Under the pieces are notes generated by a model. That model was given only the letters and a program-made list of their open reading frames with translations. It was not told where the DNA came from and searched no databases. A DNA stretch of 64,000 nt from JAGVJT01 sp964513205. Its GTDB lineage: Bacteria > Pseudomonadota > Gammaproteobacteria > Legionellales > Legionellaceae. Of the stretch, positions 1 to 8,165 are shown piece after piece (positions within the stretch are counted from its first letter, which is position 1; every line of letters starts with the position of its first letter). The position numbers and the translations under genes are program-made. The DNA lies in assembly GCA_964513205.1 (NCBI GenBank), contig CAZELP010000002.1, positions 62,001 through 126,000 on the forward strand, in the 5' to 3' direction.

Positions 1-1377
1 AAAGATGCGGGTGTTGATGGTGATGCTCAGCGTATTGGCCAATTGGTATGGATGTTTTTCTTAAAGATTTTAGATGATCAAGAAGAGCAATTGGAGTTAA
101 CCGAGGATAGTTACACATCTCCTATTCCAGAACGCTTAAGATGGCGAAATTGGGCGAAAAATAGTGAGGGTATCACAGGTGAAGAATTATCTGATTTTAT
201 CAATAATCATTTATTTCCTTCATTAAAAAATTTAAGTACAGATGGCATTCAAGGTAAAAGGGCTTTAGTTATTCGAGATGTTTTTATTGATGCCTATAAC
301 TACATGAAATCAGGGCAATTGATTCGTCAGGTTATTAACAAAATCCAAGAAATTAATTTTAATCGCTCAGCAGATCGCCATACCTTTGGGGACATATACG
401 AGCAAATTCTTAAAGACTTACAAAGTGCTGGTAATGCAGGTGAGTTTTACACCCCCAGGGCGGTTACTCAGTTTATGGTAGATATTATTAACCCCAAGCT
501 TGGTGAGATAGTGCTCGATCCTGCTTGTGGTACGGGAGGCTTTTTGACTTGTGCGATTGAAAACCTGCGTAAAAATGTCAATACGTCTGATGAATGGAAT
601 ATGCTTCAAAGCAGTATCTTGGGAGTAGAAAAAAAAGCACTTCCTCATTTATTATGCACAACCAATATGTTGCTACACGGTATCGAAGTACCTACCAATA
701 TTAAACACGATAATACTTTATCAACCCCCATTAAAGATCATCCATGGCGAAAAAAAATAGATGTGATATTAACTAATCCACCTTTTGGTGGCATGGAAGA
801 AGACGGAATAGAAAATAATTTCCCCTCTACTTATCGAACACGAGAAACTGCGGATTTATTCCTTTTTCTAATTGTAGAGATGCTTAAAGATGGTGGTCGT
901 GCAGCTGTGATTTTACCTGATGGTGCTTTAGCTGGGAATGGAGTCAAATCACGAATTAAAGAAAAACTTATTAATGAATGTAATCTTCATACTATTGTGA
1001 GATTGCCAACCAAAGTTTTTGCACCATACACTGATATTGCTACTAATCTCTTATTTTTTGAAAAGGGAAAAAAAACGGAAGAGGTTTGGTATTACGAACA
1101 TAGATACCCTAGTGGGCAAAAAAGTTATTCAAAGACAAAACCTATAACAATTTCGGAATTTACTACGGAAAAAGACTGGTGGGAACAGCGCATAGAAACG
1201 GAATGTAGTTGGAGGGTCTCTGTCGAAGAAATAATTGATAGAAATTTTGATCTTGATATTAAAAATCCGAATACCATTGAAACAAAAGTTTTAACCAAAG
1301 AACAAATTATTGAAAAGCTGAGAAATAATCTATTTGCAAGCCAAGAGTTGCTTAAAGAGATTGAGGAGGCTTTTTGA
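1..1377 (+). CDS. hsdM: Type I restriction-modification DNA methyltransferase subunit HsdM (5' end missing)
   Basis: The reading frame is open from base 1, so the gene starts before the window. The product is the N6-adenine methyltransferase subunit of a type I restriction-modification enzyme; with HsdS it methylates the recognition sequence using S-adenosylmethionine. The SAM-binding motif DPACGTGGFL begins at base 517 and the catalytic NPPF motif (NPPFGG) at base 775, in the order and spacing usual for N6_Mtase proteins. The N-terminal helical HsdM_N region is only partly present. The stop codon overlaps the hsdS start by one base, which shows translational coupling. The restriction subunit HsdR is not in the window and, if present, should lie to the left. 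Confidence 0.95.
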   Translation, partial: KDAGVDGDAQRIGQLVWMFFLKILDDQEEQLELTEDSYTSPIPERLRWRNWAKNSEGITGEELSDFINNHLFPSLKNLSTDGIQGKRALVIRDVFIDAYNYMKSGQLIRQVINKIQEINFNRSADRHTFGDIYEQILKDLQSAGNAGEFYTPRAVTQFMVDIINPKLGEIVLDPACGTGGFLTCAIENLRKNVNTSDEWNMLQSSILGVEKKALPHLLCTTNMLLHGIEVPTNIKHDNTLSTPIKDHPWRKKIDVILTNPPFGGMEEDGIENNFPSTYRTRETADLFLFLIVEMLKDGGRAAVILPDGALAGNGVKSRIKEKLINECNLHTIVRLPTKVFAPYTDIATNLLFFEKGKKTEEVWYYEHRYPSGQKSYSKTKPITISEFTTEKDWWEQRIETECSWRVSVEEIIDRNFDLDIKNPNTIETKVLTKEQIIEKLRNNLFASQELLKEIEEAF

Positions 1378-2555
1378 TGTTTTGTTCTATAAAATTAGGG
1401 GATGTATTAGAAGAAAGACAAGAAAGAATTTCTCCAAAAGAGGCAAATGAAACATCTTTTCAACGAGTAAATAAAATTGATTTCAAGGGTAATATCCATC
1501 TGATACATCAAAAAAATACAAAAACCACTATGATTAAAGTGATGCCAGGCGATCTTCTTATTTCGGGTATAAATGTCTCAAAAGGGGCAATTTCTTTTTA
1601 TCACGGAAATAATCCTGTTACTGCTACAATACATTATTCATCTTATTCAATTAGGCCTCAAAAAATTAACCCTTCTTACTTGAGTTGGTATTTAAAAAGT
1701 AATGCTTTTAAAAAGGCAATTTCTGAACAGGTAAAAGGAGGAATTAAGACAGAAATAAAATCGAAACTATTCTTGCCGATTGAAATCACTATTCATGATA
1801 GCTTAGAAGAACAAGAAAAAATTGCTGGGCGCATTAAGATCGCAGTTAATAAGATTTCTAACTTACAAAAATTAAAGTCTCAGAATACAGATCTTGTTAC
1901 CAGCTTACAATCCAAAATTTTTTCAGAATCATACTGTAATGCTGAGAGGATTGGTAAATTACACGATTTAATTGACCTTATAAAAGAAAAGCCAAGAAAT
2001 GGATATTCACCGCAACCTGTAGAGCATGCAACTTCTTGTAAAAGCTTAACATTAAGTGCGACAACTACTGGCTATTTTGATAACAGCCGAATCAAATTTA
2101 TTGCTGAGGAAATTAGTCCAGATTCATATCTTTGGCTCAAAGATGGTGATTTATTAATTCAACGAGGAAACTCTATAGAGTATGTTGGTGTAAGTGCTGT
2201 TTATAGAGGGAACGCGGACTCTTTCATATATCCTGATTTGATGATGAAAATTACACCCAAAGAACACATATTATCTGAATATTTGCATATTATGCTTATG
2301 TCAAACCAGGTTCGCTCATATTTTCGTGATAATGCTTCAGGAACATCAGGCAGTATGCCTAAGATCAACCAGGGTACAGTAATGAAAGCTAAGATACCGT
2401 ATATTGATCTGAACCAACAAAAAGAAATTATTGAAGTTTGTCAACGTAGGTTAGAGCTTTGTAATAGTTTAGCGAATGAAATCTCTTTAGGAACGTACTG
2501 CACAAATTTATTGCTAGAAGCCGTCCTTGACAATATTTTCATGGATATTTTGTGA
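1377..2555 (+). CDS. hsdS: Type I restriction-modification specificity subunit HsdS
   Basis: The start is taken as the ATG at 1377, which overlaps the hsdM stop and follows a GAGGAGG-type ribosome site; a TTG one codon earlier is less likely. The 392-residue protein has the HsdS plan: a first target-recognition half (about residues 1-150), a charged helical spacer (about 145-195, rich in E, K and L), then a second recognition half (about 195-355) and a C-terminal helix. The second half contains an SGTSGSMPKI stretch near residue 320, typical of HsdS target domains (GTxxxxI pattern). It sets the DNA sequence recognised by the complex. The recognition site cannot be read from the sequence. Confidence 0.93.
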   Translation: MFCSIKLGDVLEERQERISPKEANETSFQRVNKIDFKGNIHLIHQKNTKTTMIKVMPGDLLISGINVSKGAISFYHGNNPVTATIHYSSYSIRPQKINPSYLSWYLKSNAFKKAISEQVKGGIKTEIKSKLFLPIEITIHDSLEEQEKIAGRIKIAVNKISNLQKLKSQNTDLVTSLQSKIFSESYCNAERIGKLHDLIDLIKEKPRNGYSPQPVEHATSCKSLTLSATTTGYFDNSRIKFIAEEISPDSYLWLKDGDLLIQRGNSIEYVGVSAVYRGNADSFIYPDLMMKITPKEHILSEYLHIMLMSNQVRSYFRDNASGTSGSMPKINQGTVMKAKIPYIDLNQQKEIIEVCQRRLELCNSLANEISLGTYCTNLLLEAVLDNIFMDIL

Positions 2556-2574
2556 CCATTTCAGTTATCTCTTT

Positions 2575-3594
2575 ATGCATTTTAAATGTGGGGTGCGTGT
2601 GCCATTATTAGGGAACTGTATTATATTTTTAGAGACAGGTTTTTTCAAAAGATACAAATCTAAGGATGAGGCTTATAACTTTTTATTTCAGCATGCTAAG
2701 ACAGGTGGGATAATTCTATGTACTTCTAGTTTGTGTCTTGAGGAGTGGCGAACACAAAAAATAAAACATTTAGAAGATTGCCTGCGTACGTTTAGACAAA
2801 ACATATCCTCCCATAGAGGTGAAAATTATTTTTCTCAATTATTACTTACCCCAACCATATTCGAAGAGCTTGATGACCTAGTCTATATTACGAGTCAAAG
2901 TAAAAATATTATTAATGATTTTATAGATGAACATAGGATTAAAATTTATCCACCCTTGGAAAAGCATATTGATTCAACTTGGGACGCGTATTTTCATGGT
3001 CGCCCTCCTTTTAAGGAAAGGAAAAATAAAAATGATATACCTGATGCATGGATATATGAAGGCGCAAAAGATGCGATAGAAACGCCTGAACATGCAAAAT
3101 ATGAACTAAGATATTGTTTATCTGATGATAAGACTATGTCTAGTGCACTTGAAAGTTTAGGTTATAGGCCTATTAAGCTACAAGAATTGATCGAGCTTCT
3201 CCATAAAGAGAATATCCAGGTAAAAACGCCAGAATTTAAATCTGAAACTCAAGTGGTAGAAAAAAGCATACATATAAATGAGGAAATAAAACAAACACCA
3301 CTTGATGAGCTTTTAGCGAAAACAATTCATACAAATGATCGTGAAATTTATCTTCGGCTATTGGGTTACTTAGCAGCGTTAGATACGCCAACACATGAGC
3401 AGTTGATAAGCTGTGTCGTTTTAAAAGGATATAACCCTAAACGAGTGGAGGCATGTGCAGTTATGCTTTCGGGTGAACCCAACCCTTATATAAAAGATCT
3501 TGGCGCTCACTATATTGTTGGTAATCAAGATGTCTGTCATGCTGCTGCTGAAAGAGTCATGAATGATATTATCGAAATGTTAGATCAGGAGTGA
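2575..3594 (+). CDS. PIN-like nuclease (DUF4935-type) in the type I restriction operon
   Basis: The 339-residue protein starts with a hydrophobic strand and an acidic residue (NCIIFLETGF, Glu20), followed by an EEW at 56-58, NDIPDAW (Asp154, Asp157) and LSDDK (Asp184, Asp185). That order of acidic residues is the PIN-fold active site as in DUF4935 proteins, which cut RNA. The first position is Glu in place of the usual Asp of the DTN motif, so activity is not certain. Residues 200-339 are a helical region I do not recognise. The open frame extends back into hsdS; ATG 2575 is the first good start and GTG 2599 is an alternative. It ends just before the next gene, so it belongs to the hsd operon. 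Confidence 0.7.
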   Translation: MHFKCGVRVPLLGNCIIFLETGFFKRYKSKDEAYNFLFQHAKTGGIILCTSSLCLEEWRTQKIKHLEDCLRTFRQNISSHRGENYFSQLLLTPTIFEELDDLVYITSQSKNIINDFIDEHRIKIYPPLEKHIDSTWDAYFHGRPPFKERKNKNDIPDAWIYEGAKDAIETPEHAKYELRYCLSDDKTMSSALESLGYRPIKLQELIELLHKENIQVKTPEFKSETQVVEKSIHINEEIKQTPLDELLAKTIHTNDREIYLRLLGYLAALDTPTHEQLISCVVLKGYNPKRVEACAVMLSGEPNPYIKDLGAHYIVGNQDVCHAAAERVMNDIIEMLDQE

Positions 3595-3596
3595 CG

Positions 3597-6017
3597 ATGA
3601 ATTTTAAGCAGAAAAAGAAAATCTTAACCTTTCTTGTCACTAAATCGGATAAAGATCACCGAGCGAGAGATGCGATTAAAAACGAATTAAATAAGGCAAT
3701 TGAAAAACTAAAAATTAGTCGGTCTTTTGATACTTTAATAGAGCAAATTGAGTTACTAGAAATTGTAGGGAATATTTTTCCTAATAGTATTATCACTATA
3801 TTTTATGAATTACTTAGCCGTTTAAAAACTATAAAATTAATTTATCAAGAAACGCAGGGTATTTCCCACGATAGACTAGAAGACATTTATACAAAGGAAA
3901 AATTGATTCTGCTAATATTAGGATCATTAAAAAACGTTGGTTATTACGATTTTGAAAAGACCATAGAAATCTTTTTTGAATATTCTATCCATGGACAAGA
4001 GAATATACAAAAACAAGCAATAAGAGGTCTTGAATTTTTATCTCGGTATAACTTAGAAGTGTTTTATGGTGATGGGGAAGAGTTTCAAGGCCTTCGATGG
4101 CAGCCACAAGAAAAAATACTTCAGAAAATTATCTCCTTCTCAACTGACGAAAGGAAAAAATATTTAAAGGGAATTCTGATATGTATGAAGCAAATTTTGT
4201 CACCCTCTATAGAAGGCTCATCCTCAACGTACAATACTGTAACGTTTAAAACTGCATCAATTCCAGCAGTAGAGGGTTTAATCGAATTAAGAAAAGAAGC
4301 CTTAGGTTTTTTGACATCTCTTTACCCTATCCTATCTACCACTGAAGACAAAAAAGAATTGCTTCGAGCTATGCATACCGCTTCCCAATTTTCTCGTGCA
4401 ACGGAGCGTACTCAAGAAGTAGAAAAAATGGTTATAGAAAATACCATTTTCATTTTAGAATTCATGGGGGAGCTTGTTGATTCGACTGAATCTAAAGATC
4501 TCCAAATACTACAAACTATAGAACATGATGCGTATTGGCTTTATTATCATATGGGAGGCTTAAGTTCTAGCATTGAGAAGGCTGCACTGTCGGTAAACGA
4601 AAAACTGAAAGAAAATTCAGAGTTTCAAATATTTCGCGTCTTAATAGGGTTTGAAAGTATTTTTCATGATTGGCAAGAAGAGCGAGAAAAAGATTTTTGT
4701 GAGCAAGATAGGAAAATTAGAGAAGCTAAGGCTCTTGAACTTGCACAAGTAATTAATGAAAAAAATTATGAGGAATGGAAGAGTCGAATTATTAGTTATG
4801 CAGCGATTCAGTCGAATGATATGGCAACATTCCCCTATTTTATTCAATTTTTAGATAGTTTTGGAAAGTGTACCCCCAAATTTGCCATACGATTTTTATC
4901 AGAAATATCTAATGATTTTGGACTTTTTGTTACGCCTATCCTTCTTGGGTTGGAGCAAGCAACGAAAAATAAAGAAATTTCTGAACTGATTACCTTCTGG
5001 ATGAATAAAGCTGTATTTTTACTTCCCATTGTAAAGTTTCTAGAGGTTAGGGCAAACTTTGAACAGACAGATCTAACTTCATTATTTTCCAGAGCTATAT
5101 TATTAGAGGATAACCAACTCTTAACTCAAATTATTACCACAGCATGTGCTCAGTATAAAAAAGGTACAAATAACTTGATTGAAAAGATTTTAATTCCTGC
5201 AATTAAATTATGCACCAATAGGCAGTATGCAAATTGGGTATTTAATCTTTGGTTTAACTCCAAATGCCTCAACATATTCTCAGACATGGATGAAAAAGAT
5301 TATGAAACTATTTTAGAAAACTTAATGTGGCTTAATAAGATCGATTATAAATCTGAGGCGGTATTACTTCCTATTGCTGAAAAATCGCCTTTTATAGTGA
5401 TAAAATTCTTTTGTGAACGTATTTATAAAAAGGAGGAGGGTGTTGATAAAGCATTTGAAGCCCTTCCTTTCCAATTTGATTCATTGTCTTTACCTCTTTC
5501 TCTTAACCCACAGCTAGCTCTTAGTTTGATTTTAGAGGGCTATAAATCTCATGAAAAAGCATTTGGATATTATTTCTCTCGATTATTAAATTTAATTTTT
5601 CCTGAATTAGAGGAAGGAGGCGCTTTTGAGCAAGAGCTGATAAAGGTCATTAATGCTGATGATAGACAAAATCTATTTTTTGTTACAGAGATCTTGCGTG
5701 GATATGATGGAAGTAAGTCGATCCACACTATATGTAAAGAGTTAATCAAAATTGCAACTGGGGATGATGAGTTAATTAATGCCGTTCACATTGATCTACA
5801 AAATACCGGTGTGGTTAGTGGAGAAGATGGCATAGCAAGAGCTTATCAGGAAAAACTGAATGAAATGAAATCATGGTTAGATGAGCCTAATACCGATGTT
5901 GTTCTCTTTGCGAAGAGCTATATAGAAAATCTCGAAAGGCAGATTGAAATAGAAAAACAGCGCGTTAAAGAAGATATAGCTCTTCGCAAACATCTTTATG
6001 GGTCAAATCATGAGTAG
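3597..6017 (+). CDS. Large alpha-solenoid-like protein of the type I restriction operon, function unknown
   Basis: The protein has 806 residues from the ATG at 3597, which sits five bases after an AGGAG ribosome site inside the end of the PIN gene; a GTG six bases earlier is less likely. I recognise no catalytic motif. The sequence is almost wholly predicted amphipathic helices with repeated 30-45 residue units, which suggests a HEAT/ARM-like solenoid, and it ends in a charged helix rich in E, K and R (about 770-806). It has no signal peptide or membrane segment. Its position as fourth gene after hsdM, hsdS and the PIN nuclease, with coupled starts, suggests a cytoplasmic partner of those proteins. 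A role in sensing or scaffolding is inference only. Confidence 0.85.
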   Translation: MNFKQKKKILTFLVTKSDKDHRARDAIKNELNKAIEKLKISRSFDTLIEQIELLEIVGNIFPNSIITIFYELLSRLKTIKLIYQETQGISHDRLEDIYTKEKLILLILGSLKNVGYYDFEKTIEIFFEYSIHGQENIQKQAIRGLEFLSRYNLEVFYGDGEEFQGLRWQPQEKILQKIISFSTDERKKYLKGILICMKQILSPSIEGSSSTYNTVTFKTASIPAVEGLIELRKEALGFLTSLYPILSTTEDKKELLRAMHTASQFSRATERTQEVEKMVIENTIFILEFMGELVDSTESKDLQILQTIEHDAYWLYYHMGGLSSSIEKAALSVNEKLKENSEFQIFRVLIGFESIFHDWQEEREKDFCEQDRKIREAKALELAQVINEKNYEEWKSRIISYAAIQSNDMATFPYFIQFLDSFGKCTPKFAIRFLSEISNDFGLFVTPILLGLEQATKNKEISELITFWMNKAVFLLPIVKFLEVRANFEQTDLTSLFSRAILLEDNQLLTQIITTACAQYKKGTNNLIEKILIPAIKLCTNRQYANWVFNLWFNSKCLNIFSDMDEKDYETILENLMWLNKIDYKSEAVLLPIAEKSPFIVIKFFCERIYKKEEGVDKAFEALPFQFDSLSLPLSLNPQLALSLILEGYKSHEKAFGYYFSRLLNLIFPELEEGGAFEQELIKVINADDRQNLFFVTEILRGYDGSKSIHTICKELIKIATGDDELINAVHIDLQNTGVVSGEDGIARAYQEKLNEMKSWLDEPNTDVVLFAKSYIENLERQIEIEKQRVKEDIALRKHLYGSNHE

Positions 6018-6034
6018 CTTGTCGCAATATGAAT

Positions 6035-6298
6035 TTATTCGCTTTTCAATCGTTTTCTATAAGGGGGATGTAGGTCTTTTAACGGCGGAAAGATTTCACC
6101 CACTTCTACTTCTAACGTGAGAGCAATTTGTATTAGGCTCTGAATTGAAATATTTTGCTCACCACGCTCAACTCGGCCAGCATAACTTCGGCCCAATTGT
6201 GCGGCAGCAGCGAAATCCTCCTGAGAAAATCCGCGTTTTTTGCGTATTTCTTGGATTCGTTTGCCTATCTTGATAAGGTTCGGGTGTTTTTTCTCCAT
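6035..6298 (-). CDS. XRE-family helix-turn-helix repressor
   Basis: This is an 87-residue DNA-binding protein with a single HTH_3 (Cro/C1) domain over about residues 8-65. It contains the characteristic RKKRGFSQEDFAAAAQLGRS helix-turn-helix and RVERGEQNISIQSLIQIA following helices. The start is the ATG at 6298; an upstream extension of 12 residues exists in the frame but lacks a ribosome site. The gene is divergent from the HARE-nuclease gene (149 bases apart) and converges on the solenoid gene (17 bases apart). It could act as controller of the nuclease gene or the hsd operon, as C proteins do for restriction systems, but no operator is proven. Confidence 0.85.
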   Translation of the reverse strand: MEKKHPNLIKIGKRIQEIRKKRGFSQEDFAAAAQLGRSYAGRVERGEQNISIQSLIQIALTLEVEVGEIFPPLKDLHPPYRKRLKSE

Positions 6299-6445
6299 TA
6301 AATAAGTACATCGTATAACGCCTATCAGAACCACGCCCGCGAGATGCTATTTTTTTGTAAATGCGCTATCATTGGACACCAAAAAGGAATTGAATGCATA
6401 TCGATAATGGACTGATATTTGATTTTTATATGAGGTTCAAGATAC

Positions 6446-7195
6446 ATGAGTACATTCAAAGAAATTGCCTTTCAGATTTTGCAAGAAACGGATAAAGCTC
6501 TCCATAGCAAAGAGATTACCGCTATAGCCCTTGAGCGTGGTTGGTTGAAAACTGCTGGCAAAACACCCGAAGCCACAATGAACGCGCAATTAATAGTTGA
6601 TATTAATGATAAAAAACAAGATTCTCGTTTTATAAAAGTAGCGCCCTCTGTTTTCGCCTTAAATCCCGATTTAGCCCAAGAAAATATTGTTCTAGCGGAT
6701 GAAACAAAGAAACATAAAGTTTCTAGTAAACAGAAAGGGGACATTGCTGAAGCGCGTATTGCTGAACTAATTACTTTATATGGTGATACAAACCTGTCTT
6801 GTTACAAACCCATTTCCGATGATGACGGCATTGATTTAATTATCAAGGAAAAAGGTAGCCTTAAGACTATGTATGTGCAAGTAAAAAGTCGCTATGGCTC
6901 CGAGCCTACTCAATCATTCACTGCGAATGTTAAAGCAGGAAATATGATTGAGCACTACTCTGTTGGTATAATTTTCTGTTATTTCGATTTGGAAGTAGGC
7001 GATCTCTGGGATTATCTTTGGTTTATCCCAGCTCCAGCTCTCAAGAAATTAGCCCCTAAAATACACGATGGTCAATCTTTTGGGTTTGTGGCAGGACGGC
7101 AAAAACGAGAATCAAATAAATGGGATGATTATCTCATCGATAAACGAGATCTTGCTAACCAAATTTTGGCACAAATGAAACGAACATTTTCTTAA
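6446..7195 (+). CDS. HARE-HTH domain protein with Mrr-like PD-(D/E)XK nuclease domain
   Basis: The 249-residue protein joins two domains. Residues 1-72 match the HARE-HTH/HB1 winged-helix pattern (FKEIAFQILQETDKALHSKE ... FIKVAPSVFAL), a domain found in restriction enzymes and chromatin proteins that is thought to read modified DNA. Residues about 95-200 carry a restriction-endonuclease fold: Glu102 in a KGDIAEARI helix, Asp130 in DGIDLI, and Gln145-Val-Lys147 in YVQVKSR, i.e. the E...D...QxK active site. A GAGG ribosome site lies about nine bases upstream. The gene stands alone, divergent from an XRE regulator. A modification-dependent restriction enzyme is the best inference; its substrate is unknown. 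Confidence 0.85.
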   Translation: MSTFKEIAFQILQETDKALHSKEITAIALERGWLKTAGKTPEATMNAQLIVDINDKKQDSRFIKVAPSVFALNPDLAQENIVLADETKKHKVSSKQKGDIAEARIAELITLYGDTNLSCYKPISDDDGIDLIIKEKGSLKTMYVQVKSRYGSEPTQSFTANVKAGNMIEHYSVGIIFCYFDLEVGDLWDYLWFIPAPALKKLAPKIHDGQSFGFVAGRQKRESNKWDDYLIDKRDLANQILAQMKRTFS

Positions 7196-7234
7196 AATCA
7201 TAATCATGTAATGCAACTGCTTTGTTCTACTGAA

Positions 7235-7675
7235 TCAGTTGCTCTGCATTATTTGCGCATACACTCTTGCCGCTTCATTAGGATCATTCGTGGTTAATTC
7301 TAATTTAACGTGATTTTTTTGATGGAGCTCAGCTTCATCATCATGATCTTGTAAAAGCTCAATTAATCCTTTCATGTCAGCAATCGTAATTTCTTGCCCT
7401 GCAAGCGATTTTAAAAGTTCGGGAATAATCTTTGTAGTTTGAAACGCACTTAAGTCTGGCATAGTCAGTGTGCTTTTCTCAGATTTTTTAGGCACCAACC
7501 TCTCTATGCATAGCCGTAATGCCACTGGATCACCACACAATGCGAGCTCTACTGTTTTGCTAATAAGTGCTTCCGCATGATCTTCAATGAGATTGGCCAG
7601 TTGCGTGTGCTTATTTAAAGATCCTTTAGGTCTGCCCAAGGGATTACCAGAAATTCCTGGTTTAAATGCTGTCAT
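7235..7675 (-). CDS. DUF5681-like phage/island protein
   Basis: The 146-residue protein opens with the hallmark FKPGISGNPLGRPKGSLNK motif of DUF5681, a short basic N-terminal motif found in many phage and island proteins, sometimes beside terminase genes. The rest is acidic and helical with no motif I know. GGGGGCG just upstream of the ATG may serve as ribosome site. It is the last gene of the leftward-reading island block and converges on the HARE-nuclease gene. Function is unknown; a DNA-binding or packaging role is possible but no terminase large subunit is visible in the window. Confidence 0.75.
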   Translation of the reverse strand: MTAFKPGISGNPLGRPKGSLNKHTQLANLIEDHAEALISKTVELALCGDPVALRLCIERLVPKKSEKSTLTMPDLSAFQTTKIIPELLKSLAGQEITIADMKGLIELLQDHDDEAELHQKNHVKLELTTNDPNEAARVYAQIMQSN

Positions 7676-7763
7676 TTATCGCCCCCATTCTCTGTATTTT
7701 CCCTGTATTTTACAGGAATAAGGGCTATATTTGCATACATGGACACCTGTTTTTACTGATACA

Positions 7764-8165
7764 CTATTTTCCTGATATGTGACGCATGCCTCCCTTAATC
7801 CATAGTTCAATGTGCAACGTCAAAGAGTCTTTTGGTACATCACCGTTAATAATATCTTGTTCATCCTCTATCGATAGCAAACCATTAATAACTTGCTGTG
7901 GATTAATTTTAAAATCTCCACAACAACTTTGTACGAACTCAATTATTTGGCGTTGCCTTGATTGAGGATTTTGCACGTTAGTATTTTCAGCTTCACGCGT
8001 TTGAGATTTCAAAAATTCAATGATCTCTGCTTTATGGTCGCGAACAATGTCTTTAAATTGATCTATCGACGCACTATTACCACCCATTTTAATCGAGCCC
8101 GTATCGGTGATCATTAAAGTAGCACCGGCCTTATTTACCGCACTTATAATCTCTGCTGGGGTCAT
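7764..8165 (-). CDS. Small island protein with TubC-like N-terminal region, function unknown
   Basis: The 133-residue protein starts with a pattern (MTPAEIISAVNKAGATLMI ... GSIKMGG ... FKDIVRDHKAEIIEFLK) that resembles the TubC_N-type docking fold: helix, two short strands, helix. In mobile elements such proteins are found beside primases. Residues 60-133 are not recognised and look helical. Its ATG overlaps the stop of the primase-helicase gene (ATGA), so the two are translationally coupled and probably work together in element replication. That link is inferred from position. Confidence 0.7.
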   Translation of the reverse strand: MTPAEIISAVNKAGATLMITDTGSIKMGGNSASIDQFKDIVRDHKAEIIEFLKSQTREAENTNVQNPQSRQRQIIEFVQSCCGDFKINPQQVINGLLSIEDEQDIINGDVPKDSLTLHIELWIKGGMRHISGK

